From Kitasatospora sp. NBC_00240 (GTDB taxonomy: Bacteria; Actinomycetota; Actinomycetes; Streptomycetales; Streptomycetaceae): a DNA stretch of 64,000 nucleotides. A model generated the notes under the pieces. It worked only from the letters and a program-made list of their open reading frames with translations. It did no database searches and was not told where the DNA came from. Location: NCBI RefSeq assembly GCF_026342405.1, contig NZ_JAPEMU010000001.1, positions 9,176,001 to 9,240,000 of the forward strand. The letters run 5' to 3'. Positions 24,279 through 32,891 of this stretch are shown here, one piece after another. The first letter of the stretch is position 1, and every line of letters starts with the position of its first letter. Both the position numbers and the translations under genes were made by a program.

Positions 24279-25082
24279 GTGATCCCGACCTTCTCCCAGA
24301 GCCCGATCGAAGTCCCCCGGATCGTCACCGAGTTCGCGGCCGGACGGCCCACGCTGCCCGTCTGGCGGAACGCCGTCGGCGGCCTGACCTTCCAGGTCGG
24401 TGAAGGGGATTCGCGGCAGTTCCTGAAGTGGACACCGGTCGGCAGCGGGATCGACCTGTCGGCCGAGGTGCAGCGGCTGCGTTGGGCGGCGGCCCACACC
24501 GTGGTGCCGCAGGTCCTGGACGAGGGCTCGGACGGATCGGGCGCCTGGATCGTCACCGCCGGCTTGCCCGGGCGGACGGCGGTGGACGACCACTGGAAGC
24601 GCGACCCCGACACCGCGGTGCGCGCGATCGGCACCGGCCTGCGGGCCCTGCACGACGAACTACCCGTTGCGCAATGCCCGTTCGACTGGTCCGCCGAGCG
24701 ACGACTGGCGGCTGTGCGAACACGGGCGGCCGCCGGCCGGATCGACCCGGCCGACCGGCACGAGAGCATCCGCCCCTTCGGGACCGTGCCCCGTGCCCTC
24801 GACGTGCTGGCCGAGCCGCCGCCCGTCGACACACTCGTGGTCTGCCACGGCGACGCCTGCGCCCCCAACACCCTGATCGGCGACGACGGCACCTGCAGCG
24901 GACACGTCGACCTGGGCGCCCTCGGTCTCGCCGACCGCTGGGCCGACCTGGCCATCGCCACCTGGAGCACGCAGTGGAACTACGGCCCGGGCTGGGAGGA
25001 AGCACTCCTCGACGCCTACGGGGTCGAGCCGGACCCGGAGCGGACGCTGTACTACCGGCTGCTCCGGGAGCTCTCGGACTGA
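24279..25082 (+). CDS. APH(3')-family aminoglycoside phosphotransferase-like kinase
   Basis: 267 residues, the usual APH(3') length. The GTG start at 24279 follows no strong ribosome site but is the only start that includes the N-terminal lobe. The kinase core shows LVVCHGDACAPNTLIGDDGT (catalytic loop HGDxxxPN) and HVDLGALGLADRWADLAIAT (the DFG-equivalent DLGxxGxADR). These are the two diagnostic APH(3') motifs, and the protein ends with a short helix as APH(3') does. Most likely it phosphorylates an aminoglycoside or related small molecule with ATP. The convergent neighbour is a nucleotidyltransferase of the aminoglycoside-adenylyltransferase fold. Confidence 0.85.
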   Translation: MIPTFSQSPIEVPRIVTEFAAGRPTLPVWRNAVGGLTFQVGEGDSRQFLKWTPVGSGIDLSAEVQRLRWAAAHTVVPQVLDEGSDGSGAWIVTAGLPGRTAVDDHWKRDPDTAVRAIGTGLRALHDELPVAQCPFDWSAERRLAAVRTRAAAGRIDPADRHESIRPFGTVPRALDVLAEPPPVDTLVVCHGDACAPNTLIGDDGTCSGHVDLGALGLADRWADLAIATWSTQWNYGPGWEEALLDAYGVEPDPERTLYYRLLRELSD

Positions 25083-25201
25083 GGCCGCGCTCCGGCGCCG
25101 CCGTCCCCGCGTACCGGGAGGCACCGGCGGGCATCAGCCGCGGGCGGGCCCTGAGCTCGTACCGCACGCGTGGCGCGGGCCTCCGGCACCGAACGGGACC
25201 G

Positions 25202-26050
25202 CTACCCGGAGGAGTTCCCGAGCGCGGCCCGGGTCTCCGCGACCAGCACCCGCGCCCGGGCCACGGTCGCGGTCAGGGCCTCCACCGTGTCACCAGGCGC
25301 TCCCGACAGGGCACGGACGCGGGGGCCGAAGCAGGCCGGCGCGGACGGCAACGTCTCGGCGACGGCCAGCGCGCCCTTCTCGTTCAGGCACCAGCGCCGG
25401 GCTCCCGCGAACATCGCCTGCACCAGTACACCGACGGCCCTGGACAGGCACAGCGAGACGTACAGGGTGTCTGCCCGAGCCGCGCCCTTGGCCGCGGCGC
25501 CGACCAGGAACTCCGCCTCCCAGGCCGCCGAGATCAGCGACTCCCGCAACAGCGACGGGTAGCTCGCGGTCCGCCGTCGAAGGTCCGCCAGCTCTCCGGT
25601 GGGATCGGCCAGCACCTGACCGAGTGCCACCTCGCCCGGGTAGCAGGGCGACCAGAACCCGAGCGGATGCCCCGCCTGCACACCCACCTCGAACCGGCCC
25701 GCGCGGCAGTCCGCCCACACCTGCTCGACCCGGTCCAGGTCCCGGAGGATCCAGTCCACCGCGACGCCGTCGACCCGAAGCCACGCACCGCCGTTCACCC
25801 AGGGCCCCCAGCCGCCGGGCGCGGCCACATCCACCTCAGGCCCGGCCAGCGCGCGCAACGCGGCGAGATCGAGCTCCCCGCGGTAGTAGACACCGAGGTC
25901 CCAGTCCGACTCCGGCCGGTGCTCCCCACGGGCCCGGCTGCCACCGAGCAGCACCCCGATCACGCCCGGTACCGTGACCAGACGCTCTGCCATGTCCTCG
26001 ATGATCGCCCGCACGGGGCGAGTCTGGCAGTCGGGAGCGTGTCGGACCAT
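25202..26050 (-). CDS. Nucleotidyltransferase (aminoglycoside adenylyltransferase-like, Pol-beta fold)
   Basis: 282 residues as drawn. The start is uncertain: GTG at 26014 (VRAIIEDMAERLV) looks more natural than the ATG at 26050. The Pol-beta motif is clear: VIGVLLGGSRARGEHRPESD followed by WDLGVYY, i.e. GGSxARG...SDxDL, with the third carboxylate likely in VAVDWIL. The C-terminal helical half (RRTASYPSLLRESLISAAWE, AMFAGARRWCLNEKGALA) resembles the kanamycin-nucleotidyltransferase-like C-terminal domain. It would transfer AMP from ATP to a hydroxyl of a small substrate. It faces the APH gene tail to tail. Confidence 0.8.
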   Translation of the reverse strand: MVRHAPDCQTRPVRAIIEDMAERLVTVPGVIGVLLGGSRARGEHRPESDWDLGVYYRGELDLAALRALAGPEVDVAAPGGWGPWVNGGAWLRVDGVAVDWILRDLDRVEQVWADCRAGRFEVGVQAGHPLGFWSPCYPGEVALGQVLADPTGELADLRRRTASYPSLLRESLISAAWEAEFLVGAAAKGAARADTLYVSLCLSRAVGVLVQAMFAGARRWCLNEKGALAVAETLPSAPACFGPRVRALSGAPGDTVEALTATVARARVLVAETRAALGNSSG

Positions 26051-26109
26051 CGAATTCGCCGTGGACGTCCCGCTCAGGGCCGCCCGTCAATGTCCGAAGA
26101 GGGCAGTGG

Positions 26110-26517
26110 GGCGTACGTACGAGACCGACCGTGCCGTTGGCCTTGACCGTCCACTTCAGCGGGACGTTCTGGGCGCGCAGGATGCCGTCCGCGCTGGCCT
26201 CCTCCCACTTCGCCACCTCGCCGAGGTAGTCGGCCTGGACGTAGAAATTGCGGAGCTCGGTGGTCAGCTTGCCGTCCTCGGCGTCGAGCCGGGCGTCGAT
26301 GTAGGCGCCGTAGAAGTCGGCGACCCGGGTCACGTTTGTCCGACGACGTGCCGCTGATCGTCCGCTGCAGGGTGGTGCCCGCCGTCGTCCCTCCGACGGT
26401 CGCCTGTGCCGCCGGGCCGAGCGCCGGCGGCAGCGCCACGGCGGCGACGATGCCGCCGATGCCGGCGATCAGAGTGGTGCGGCGGACGTGCTTGTGGGCG
26501 GTCGTGTTGCTGTTCAT
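26110..26517 (-). pseudogene. Frameshifted and 3'-truncated exported protein
   Basis: The signal peptide frame from ATG 26517 reads MNSNTTAHKHVRRTTLIAGI, then GGIVAAVALPPALGPAAQAT and TISGTSSDK, and then loses phase. One base away the frame continues VTRVADFYGAYIDARLDAED, LTTELRNFYVQADYLGEVA and RAQNVPLKWTVKANGTVG before dissolving near 26110. The two halves fit one secreted ~150-residue protein family seen in streptomycetes (VADFYGAYID... NVPLKW), with the shift at about 26335 and the last ~40 residues missing. It is therefore non-functional unless recoding occurs. Confidence 0.7.
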
Positions 26518-26723
26518 GAGTGTGCTCCCCGAGGTAGGTGGGTTCGGAAGTGCGTCGCCGGGTGCGGGTCGGCCCCTTCGCTCCTTGCGGTGCAGGGCGG
26601 TCTCCCGGCGACACCCGGAGCATCGGTGGCCCCGCGGTCCGGGCACGACGGACGGCGCTTCATCCGAGACGGTGGAACCGTCCCAGGCCTTCTGACCTCT
26701 CCTTATGGGAGTGCCTGGGATGC

Positions 26724-26768
26724 CGTCCTGGGACGCGAGCTAAGGGGAACCGGTGTCGTCCCAGGACG
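26724..26768 (+). promoter_or_regulatory. Inverted repeat enclosing ribosome site and start codon of HTH regulator
   Basis: CGTCCTGGGACG (26724-26735) and CGTCCCAGGACG (26757-26768) are perfect complements. The 21-nt loop contains the AAGGGGA ribosome site and the GTG start at 26753. A further pair, TCCCAGGC (26681-26688) and GCCTGGGA (26713-26720), lies just upstream. It could be an mRNA stem-loop controlling translation, or a double operator for the encoded HTH protein. Confidence 0.65.
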
Positions 26769-28156
26769 AGGTGGAGGAGTTCGCCGCGCTGCTGCGGCGT
26801 TTGAAGGCCCGTACGGACCGCAGCTACGCGGCACTCGCGCGCCGCCTGGACATGAACGCCTCTACACTGCACCGGTACTGCGCCGGGGAGGTGGTGCCGC
26901 TCAGCTTCGCAAGCGTGGAACGGTTCGCCGCGATGTGCGGGGCCGGTCCGGCCGAACGGATCGAGCTGCACCGGCGGTGGGTCCTGGCGGTGGCGGCACG
27001 CCAACGGTCCCGGACGGTGACCGAGTCCGTACCGGACGCCGCCGGAGCCCGCTCGGTCGACGGCGAGGAGCCCCCGGCCGACGGGGCGGACGGCGTGGAC
27101 GGGGCCGACAGGGTGGCCGGGGCCGACGGCGTGGACGGGGCCGACGGGGTGGCCGAGCCCGTGCCCGCGGTGGCCGCCGACTCCGTTTTCACGACGGCCG
27201 CCGCGTCCGTGCCCGCCGCAGGGGCAGGCGCCTCGTCCAGCGTCTCGGCCGCTCCCGCGGCCGCTCCTCGGGAGGCCCCCGGGGAGAGCCACCCCGGCTC
27301 GTCGCGCCAGCACGAAGCAGTGTCGCGTCCTGCCCCGGGAAGGCCCTGGTACCGGCGCCGCCTCGCGGTCACCGTGGCGGTCGTGACCGCGCTGGTCGCC
27401 GCCCTGGGCAGCCTGTCGGCCCTGCCGTCCGGGCCCTCCTCGGCCGCCCGCGACGGCCAGGCGTCCGGCACGGCGGGCGCGAGGACGGCGGGCGCGGTGC
27501 CCGACTCCCCGGCACCGTCCGCGCCCGCCACGTCCGGCCCCGCCGCCCCGCCCCTCACCTGGACGGTGAATTCCCAGCTCTGGGCGACCGGTTGCGATCA
27601 CGACTACGTCATCGACAAGGAACCCCAGCAGGTGCCCCCACCCCCGGCGCCGCAGGACGCGGCCCCGTGGGCGCGTTCACAGGGCGCTGTACACGGCGGT
27701 CAGACCATCGTGGACATCTCCGTGCAGGGGCTGACGGACGACGCCGTCGTCCTGGAGGCGCTGCGGGTCCGCGTCGTGGGACGGGCCGCCCCGGTGAAGG
27801 GCATCGTCTATGCCACCGGCCAGGGCTGCGGCGGCGACATGGATCCCCGCTCGTTCACCGTGGACCTGGACATCGACCGACCGATCGCCCGCCCGGCCCA
27901 GGGCGTGGCGGGCGGGACGAGCACCCCGGCGATTCGCATGCCCCTGCGGGTGTCCTCGAAGGATCCCGAGGTGCTGCTGGTCGACGCCCGGACCGTCGGC
28001 TGCGACTGCCGCTGGTACCTGGAGCTCGACTGGTCCTCGCTGGGCCGCACCGGCACCGAGCGCATCGACGACCAGGGCGTCCCGTTCCGCACCAGTGGCA
28101 CCAAGGACCTGCCGCACTACTGGTATCCGGGTGGGGCCTGGACTCCGACCGGCTGA
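26753..28156 (+). CDS. Membrane-anchored HTH (XRE-like) regulator with extracellular C-terminal domain
   Basis: 467 residues. Residues ~8-85 are an XRE-like helix-turn-helix (YAALARRLDMNASTLHRYCA, VVPLSFASVERFAAMCGAG). A low-complexity linker follows with DGVDGADRVAG-type repeats (~103-135), then a basic RPWYRRRLAV and a membrane segment (~203-225), a second Ser/Pro/Ala linker, and a ~190-residue extracellular domain with four cysteines (WATGCDHDYV, GQGCGGD, VGCDCRWYLEL). It resembles one-component signal transducers found widely in streptomycetes; the ligand is unknown. Translation starts inside the loop of a perfect 12-bp inverted repeat. Confidence 0.8.
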   Translation: MSSQDEVEEFAALLRRLKARTDRSYAALARRLDMNASTLHRYCAGEVVPLSFASVERFAAMCGAGPAERIELHRRWVLAVAARQRSRTVTESVPDAAGARSVDGEEPPADGADGVDGADRVAGADGVDGADGVAEPVPAVAADSVFTTAAASVPAAGAGASSSVSAAPAAAPREAPGESHPGSSRQHEAVSRPAPGRPWYRRRLAVTVAVVTALVAALGSLSALPSGPSSAARDGQASGTAGARTAGAVPDSPAPSAPATSGPAAPPLTWTVNSQLWATGCDHDYVIDKEPQQVPPPPAPQDAAPWARSQGAVHGGQTIVDISVQGLTDDAVVLEALRVRVVGRAAPVKGIVYATGQGCGGDMDPRSFTVDLDIDRPIARPAQGVAGGTSTPAIRMPLRVSSKDPEVLLVDARTVGCDCRWYLELDWSSLGRTGTERIDDQGVPFRTSGTKDLPHYWYPGGAWTPTG

Positions 28157-28179
28157 GCGGGGTCGATCGCGCGTCACCG

Positions 28180-28365
28180 GGCGTTTCGTCCCTGGTTCCG
28201 GTGATGGCGGGGTCGCGGCGGACGATCTCGACGTCCATACCCAGGGCTCCGTGTTCGACGACGGCGTTCCTGTAGCCATGTCGGCCCAGATCTTGCGAAC
28301 GGTGGGGCGCTCGGCGGCGGCGACGGTCAGCAGTTGGACAGACCCGGCCGATCCCCGGGTGCAGA
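28180..28365 (-). mobile_element. Remnant of an IS5-type DDE transposase
   Basis: The minus strand encodes TVAAAERPTVRKIWADMA and, after a frame change, YRNAVVEHGALGMDVEIVRR followed by DPAITG. This matches the segment of IS5-family transposases around the second catalytic Asp (KxWADxGYxxxxV...VEIVRR), but the terminal PRRWVVERT segment is absent. No terminal inverted repeats are visible. The rest of 28157-28596 has no other coding signal. Confidence 0.55.
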
Positions 28366-28596
28366 ACCAACCCCGCCGACCGCGATGGTTGCCACCGCTG
28401 CCACCCGCGCCGGGACTCCACTGCGCCGACCCGGCCAGGCCCGGCGCCCGCCAAGAAGCGTTCCAGGCCGCCTTGGCCCACCTGTGCCCGCCGCGTCCGA
28501 GGAACGCGGCGGGCACGGCTGCGTCCGGCTCACGGGGACGCAGCCGAGTTGGCACCCTTGGCACGGGTTGGCCGGGCGTAGGCGCCCGCGACGGGT

Positions 28597-30726
28597 TCAC
28601 CCGGTTGGGCCGGTTCGGTTGCCGCGGTTGCCGCGGTGGCTCCGGAAGCCGAACAGGACGCCCCCCAGGGCAAGTAGGAGCACCGCCAGCAGAAGACCGT
28701 TGCCTCCGGTCAGGCCGGTTACGTCGTCCTTGAGTCGGTCCCAGAAGCCCTGCTCCGGCACCTGGACAGCTCCACCCAGCCAGATCGAGCCGTCCTGTGC
28801 TGTGACCTGCCGGGTGGCGGAGTCCTGCGCGGCCCGGGCGACCTGCGGGTACCGGTGCCACAGGTCTGTCTCGGTGACACCGGTCAGTTGGACGTTGGTC
28901 AGGTCGGCGCCGCCGTAGACGTACCGGATGACGCGCCGGACGCCGCCGTCGGTGGACTCCCGGGTGATGTCGAACTCGTGGTCGCGGTAGGAGCGCACGT
29001 AGTCGTCGAAGACCTGCTTGGGGCGCCAGTCGCCGTCCAGCCGGGCCGGCCCCAGGTCTTGGGAGTCGATGATCCTGTCGAACGCGGTCCGGTGTCCCTG
29101 TTGGTGCCGCTCCCGGGTCCACTGCGCGATGATGCGCGCCATGAACGCGCGGCGCAGGGGGGCGTACTCCGGTGCGGTGTTGACCGCCTTGACCACCTCG
29201 GGCAGCACGAGGGTGCGCTCGAGTTCCTCGTTGTGGGCGTCGGTGGCCGGGTCGGCCTTGCACGTCTGGGAGTACGGGTCGTCGATGTGGTCCGACTTCG
29301 TCTTCACGTCGAGCAGCGCCTTGAGGATGTAGAGCGAGCCGCTGTCCTCGCGCACCTCGACCTGCCCGGGCACGATCCACATCCGGGAGGAAAAGCAGAG
29401 CGTGCCGTCCGCACCGGGCTGGAGCTGCTGCCAGTACTTCGCTCCCGTCGCCGAGTCGGGGTGCAGGATCTTCGCCTCGGTGCGCTTCATCTCCAGGTCG
29501 GCCTCCAGCATGGCCTTCCCCGCGTTGGTCTGTCCCAGGGCCGGATCGACGATGCGGTCCGGTTCGGTGGGGTTGAGGTTGACCCAGAACTTCTGCGGAT
29601 CGAGCACCAGCCAGGTCCGCAGGTCGTCGCCCAGGTTCTTGACCACCCGCACCCCGAGGCTGTTGTCCTGTTGGTATTCCTCGGGCAGCGACTGCGCGGA
29701 GTACGCGTACTGCACCCCGTCCGAGCCGTCGGAGATGTAGCGCATCTCCAGCGTCGAGAAGTCCACGCCGCCGTATGTTGCGTCCGATGATGCGAGAGCC
29801 TGGTCGAGTGCCCCCGGCTGCGCGCTGCCGTCCTCCTCGGCGCAGGGATCGGCGGCCAGTTTCAGGGACATGGCTGTGACTGCCCTTCCGGTGCCGCCAC
29901 GCATCGAGGAACAGTGGGTGGCCGGGCTGCCCGATACCGGCATGGCTGTCTTGGCCTGCTGCTGCTTCTCCTTGCTCTCGCGCCGAAGCTGGCTTTCGGC
30001 CTGGCTCATGGTGCCCTTTACCTGATTTGCCGACTCCTTCCTCTGCTGTTCGGTTCCGTAGCGCGCCGCGGACGCGAACCTCTCTTCGGGGATTTGTATG
30101 GTGGCCTTCAGGCAGGGCCCGCAACGGTCGCGGTCCGAGTAGATACCGACCAATTTCGCCAGCAGCTTTTCTTGGGCATCGTTCCGCAGGCCGAGTACCC
30201 CCGCAATGAGCGAAAGGACCCTCGGGATGACGATCTCGGAGTGCTCCACCTTCGGGTCGTTGACACCGGTGACCGCCAGCACCGGGCCGTCTCCCACGAT
30301 GCCCAGCTTGTCGAAGAGCGCCTCATGGCCGTCGCGTTTCAGCATGCTGATTTCGCCGGTCCAGTCGGCCCACTTTTTTGGCGTCTCCTCGAAATTATCT
30401 TTGAACGACTCCACATGCGTCCTCTGGAAGCCGGTCAAGTCATACCAGAAAATGGCGAGATTACGGTTGCTGTCCCACATGTTCAGCCTTTTATGGGCCA
30501 GGACCCCTTCGCGGCCGATCGGGTTCGCCAAGAGCTCGCGCGCGTTGTCCGCGAACTCGCCCGCCACTTCGGACTGGCTGGGAGTCGGCGTGCCCACAGC
30601 AGCAGCAGCCGGGGACAACGGCAGGCCGGTGATCATCACGGCGATGGCCAGCACGGCAGCTCGCACCGCCCGGCTGGGTCGGCTCCACCGGCCCGTCCTC
30701 GGGCTCCGGACGCTACGGCGCGCCAT
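28597..30726 (-). CDS. Membrane-anchored exported protein with deaminase-like zinc motifs
   Basis: 709 residues: signal peptide (1-43), a very large exported region, one C-terminal membrane segment (~675-695) and a basic tail (RSHRGNRGNR), i.e. anchored to the outer face of the membrane. Residues ~150-210 read VLAVTGVNDPKVEHSEIVIP and KLVGIYSDRDRCGPCLKATI. H162-S163-E164 and C202-x2-C205 match the HxE...CxxC zinc/catalytic motifs of the cytidine-deaminase-like fold, and the IYSDRDRCGPC strand resembles toxin-type deaminases. I recognise nothing in residues 220-660. It is the last gene of a four-gene coupled operon, overlapping the previous gene by 14 bp. Deaminase assignment is inference from motifs. 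Confidence 0.65.
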   Translation of the reverse strand: MARRSVRSPRTGRWSRPSRAVRAAVLAIAVMITGLPLSPAAAAVGTPTPSQSEVAGEFADNARELLANPIGREGVLAHKRLNMWDSNRNLAIFWYDLTGFQRTHVESFKDNFEETPKKWADWTGEISMLKRDGHEALFDKLGIVGDGPVLAVTGVNDPKVEHSEIVIPRVLSLIAGVLGLRNDAQEKLLAKLVGIYSDRDRCGPCLKATIQIPEERFASAARYGTEQQRKESANQVKGTMSQAESQLRRESKEKQQQAKTAMPVSGSPATHCSSMRGGTGRAVTAMSLKLAADPCAEEDGSAQPGALDQALASSDATYGGVDFSTLEMRYISDGSDGVQYAYSAQSLPEEYQQDNSLGVRVVKNLGDDLRTWLVLDPQKFWVNLNPTEPDRIVDPALGQTNAGKAMLEADLEMKRTEAKILHPDSATGAKYWQQLQPGADGTLCFSSRMWIVPGQVEVREDSGSLYILKALLDVKTKSDHIDDPYSQTCKADPATDAHNEELERTLVLPEVVKAVNTAPEYAPLRRAFMARIIAQWTRERHQQGHRTAFDRIIDSQDLGPARLDGDWRPKQVFDDYVRSYRDHEFDITRESTDGGVRRVIRYVYGGADLTNVQLTGVTETDLWHRYPQVARAAQDSATRQVTAQDGSIWLGGAVQVPEQGFWDRLKDDVTGLTGGNGLLLAVLLLALGGVLFGFRSHRGNRGNRTGPTG

Positions 30727-31063
30727 GGCCGTGTCCGTTCTCCTGTGCGGTCACTCCCGTGGCGTCCAGGTAGGCGGCCAGAGTCGGATCCGGCTCCGGC
30801 CCCGCGGCCTGTTCGCCACGCCGGTAGGCGCGCTGCCCCGCCACGCCGAGGGCGCCTAGGACCAGCACGGCAACACCGCCGGCCCCGGCGAGCGACGTGC
30901 CGGTCGAGCAGGTCCGGTGGTGACGCAGATCGGCGATGTCCAGGGAGGGCTTGTAGCCGATGCTGACCATGCAGGCCGAGGCCGGCGGGGCCGACATCAG
31001 CGTGCTGCAGGCCAGCAGGGCGGCGGCCCCCGCCAACCGCGCGGCGACCAGGCGGGCCGTCAT
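30713..31063 (-). CDS. Small exported membrane protein of surface operon
   Basis: 116 residues: signal peptide (1-30, cleavage near PPASA-C), a short ectodomain with two cysteines (ACMVSIG, HRTCSTG), a membrane segment (~57-77, GVAVLVLGALGVAGQRAYRR) and an acidic C-terminal tail ending GHGHGAP. No family recognised. It starts within ATGA overlap with the polytopic membrane gene and ends inside the start of the deaminase-like gene, so the three are translated as a unit. Confidence 0.7.
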   Translation of the reverse strand: MTARLVAARLAGAAALLACSTLMSAPPASACMVSIGYKPSLDIADLRHHRTCSTGTSLAGAGGVAVLVLGALGVAGQRAYRRGEQAAGPEPDPTLAAYLDATGVTAQENGHGHGAP

Positions 31064-32547
31064 GATCCCACCACCGCGCGCACGTTCTTCAGCTGCAGTA
31101 CCCGCGTTCGCAACTCGTCTCCCTGTGCTTCGAGGTCCGGATCGTTCTGCGCCCGCCAGCTCGCGAGGTCGAGCTGCGCGGTCTGCAGGCGGTGCAAGTG
31201 CAATGCCGTGCCGCGTCCGTGCCGGCGCCAGGTGCGCACCAGGGCCCACAGACGCAGGGTGGGCGAGATCAGGACGAGCTCCTCCGCCGGGGTGATGGCC
31301 AGGTGACCCGTCGCTGCCTCGGAGGCCGCGGCGGCCCGCAGAGTCACGGCGCGCTCACGCAGGCCGAGGACCAGAAGCATCACGGCCAGGGCGATGAAGG
31401 GCAGTTGGGGGAGCAGCCAGAGCAGCGGCGAGACAACCAGGGTGTCCAGCGCGCTACCGGTGTCCACCTGCCCTGCGAGCCGGCCGGAGAGCCATCCGGA
31501 GAGCGTCTCGGTCGCCGTCGCACCGCCGATCGCCGCCACCAGGGCCGCCGAGGCGACCAGCACGCGCCGCTGCGACCGGGCCGCGAGCGTGAGCCCGGCT
31601 CCTACTACCGCGCCGAAGGCGACCTGTCCGCCGAGCAGCCCGATCGACTGCCGGATCCAGTACTCGAAGCCGCCGGTCGTCCCCAGGATGGAGCCGAAAG
31701 AACCGTAGATCTTGATGAACAGGATGCTCTCCACGAAGCTGTACCCCAGCCCGACCGCGGCGCCGAGGGTCAGTCCGGTCACGGTGTCGGTGATGCGGTG
31801 GCGGAACAGCAGCAGGAGCATCAGGACGCCGGCCGCGACGACAAGTGCGTTCACCACTCCGAGGTGGACGATCACCAGGTCGATGGTGCGGTACATGCTC
31901 CGGAGGAACTGGCTCAGGTCCAGGTCGCCGCCGGCGGGGTGCAGGTAGTCCTTGGGGATCATGTAGCCGCTGATGGTGGCGAACGCGAGGCCGGTGTAGG
32001 CGCGGCCCAGGCCGAAGACGATCAGCGCGCCCCAGCCGAACGCGGCGAGCAGCGCCGCGAGCGGCACCCGGGCGAAGCGCACTCCGCTGCGCAGCAGGAG
32101 CAGCACGAACGCGGTGCTGGGCAGGCAGGCCAGCGTCAGCGGGAAGTACTCGACCACGACCACCAGAGGGATCAGCCCGAAGGGCAACAGCAGGAGTCCC
32201 AGGGTCACCCAGGTCAGCAGCGCCGCCCGCCGGTCGGGCTGACGTGTGACGGCGACGAAGAGCTGAATCAGGACGCCCGCCGCGATGCCCGCCAACACGG
32301 TCCAGAAGACGGCGCTCGGCATCGCCATCAGTTTCTCGAACGAATCGGAGAAACCGGGCATTTCGGTGAGGTCGGACGGCATCTTGTAGAAGATCGACAG
32401 GGAGGGCTCGTCGGGCAGCAGCCGGGGGCGGGTCAGATTCCCCACCAACTCGACCAGGTACAGGGCGATGGCACCCCGGGCAATCAGCAACGCGCTCGCG
32501 GTGACCGCCCGGTCGTTCCGGAGGACCTGGAACACCTGTCCTTTCAC
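31060..32547 (-). CDS. Polytopic membrane protein, PrsW-like
   Basis: 495 residues with about ten membrane segments and a cytoplasmic C-terminal tail (~430-495). The segment GAAVGLGYSFVESILFIKIY resembles the GxGFAxxENIxY motif of PrsW-type membrane proteases. The following GGQVAFGAVVGAGLTLA aligns with their third motif, where the expected histidine is glutamine, and the first EE motif is not visible. It is therefore PrsW-like but perhaps not proteolytic. The GTG start at 32547 overlaps the stop of the upstream gene (GTGA). It is a likely partner of the adjacent surface proteins. Confidence 0.65.
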   Translation of the reverse strand: MKGQVFQVLRNDRAVTASALLIARGAIALYLVELVGNLTRPRLLPDEPSLSIFYKMPSDLTEMPGFSDSFEKLMAMPSAVFWTVLAGIAAGVLIQLFVAVTRQPDRRAALLTWVTLGLLLLPFGLIPLVVVVEYFPLTLACLPSTAFVLLLLRSGVRFARVPLAALLAAFGWGALIVFGLGRAYTGLAFATISGYMIPKDYLHPAGGDLDLSQFLRSMYRTIDLVIVHLGVVNALVVAAGVLMLLLLFRHRITDTVTGLTLGAAVGLGYSFVESILFIKIYGSFGSILGTTGGFEYWIRQSIGLLGGQVAFGAVVGAGLTLAARSQRRVLVASAALVAAIGGATATETLSGWLSGRLAGQVDTGSALDTLVVSPLLWLLPQLPFIALAVMLLVLGLRERAVTLRAAAASEAATGHLAITPAEELVLISPTLRLWALVRTWRRHGRGTALHLHRLQTAQLDLASWRAQNDPDLEAQGDELRTRVLQLKNVRAVVGS

Positions 32548-32891
32548 GAGCCACCTCCCGGGAAGCCGGGCAGGCTGGGGAATGTCGTGGGAAGCCCGGG
32601 GAAGCGCGTCGGGAAACCGGACGGGAGGCCGGTCGGGAAGGACGTCGGCAGGCCGGTCGGGAAGCCGGACGGGAGGCCGGTCGGGAAGGACGTCGGCAGC
32701 GGGGGCAGCTTCGGCAGTTGGGGGACGCTCACATCGTTGGCCCCTGAGAAGTTGACCACCAGCGAGGCGGCCAGGAGCACCGCCCCGAGGATCCCCCCGC
32801 CCAGCAGCACCCGGATCTGACGACCGGGCGGGCCGCCTGGATCGGCCTCGGGGGCGGGTTTGCGCCGCAGTTCGGTCACACTTGACTCCAC
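32544..32891 (-). CDS. Single-pass membrane protein with FPTGLPSG repeats
   Basis: 115 residues: charged N-terminus, one membrane segment (~28-46, VLLGGGILGAVLLAASLVVN), then a Pro/Phe/Gly-rich exposed tail made of alternating FPTGLP and SGFPTGLPTS units and ending FPGLPTTFPSLPGFPGGGS. It is the first gene of the four-gene operon. Its stop overlaps the next start by GTGA. The repeat tail, encoded by a 48-bp DNA repeat, could be a flexible spacer or a cell-wall-spanning stalk. No family recognised. Confidence 0.65.
   Translation of the reverse strand: MESSVTELRRKPAPEADPGGPPGRQIRVLLGGGILGAVLLAASLVVNFSGANDVSVPQLPKLPPLPTSFPTGLPSGFPTGLPTSFPTGLPSGFPTRFPGLPTTFPSLPGFPGGGS
32611..32704. repeat. 48-bp direct repeat inside the repeat-tail gene
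   Basis: Two nearly identical 48-bp units (32611-32658 and 32659 onward), each containing CCGGACGGGAGGCCGGTCGG and GAAGGACGTCGGCAG. They encode the FPTGLPSG tail on the minus strand. The second unit ends about 4 bases short. Confidence 0.75.
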
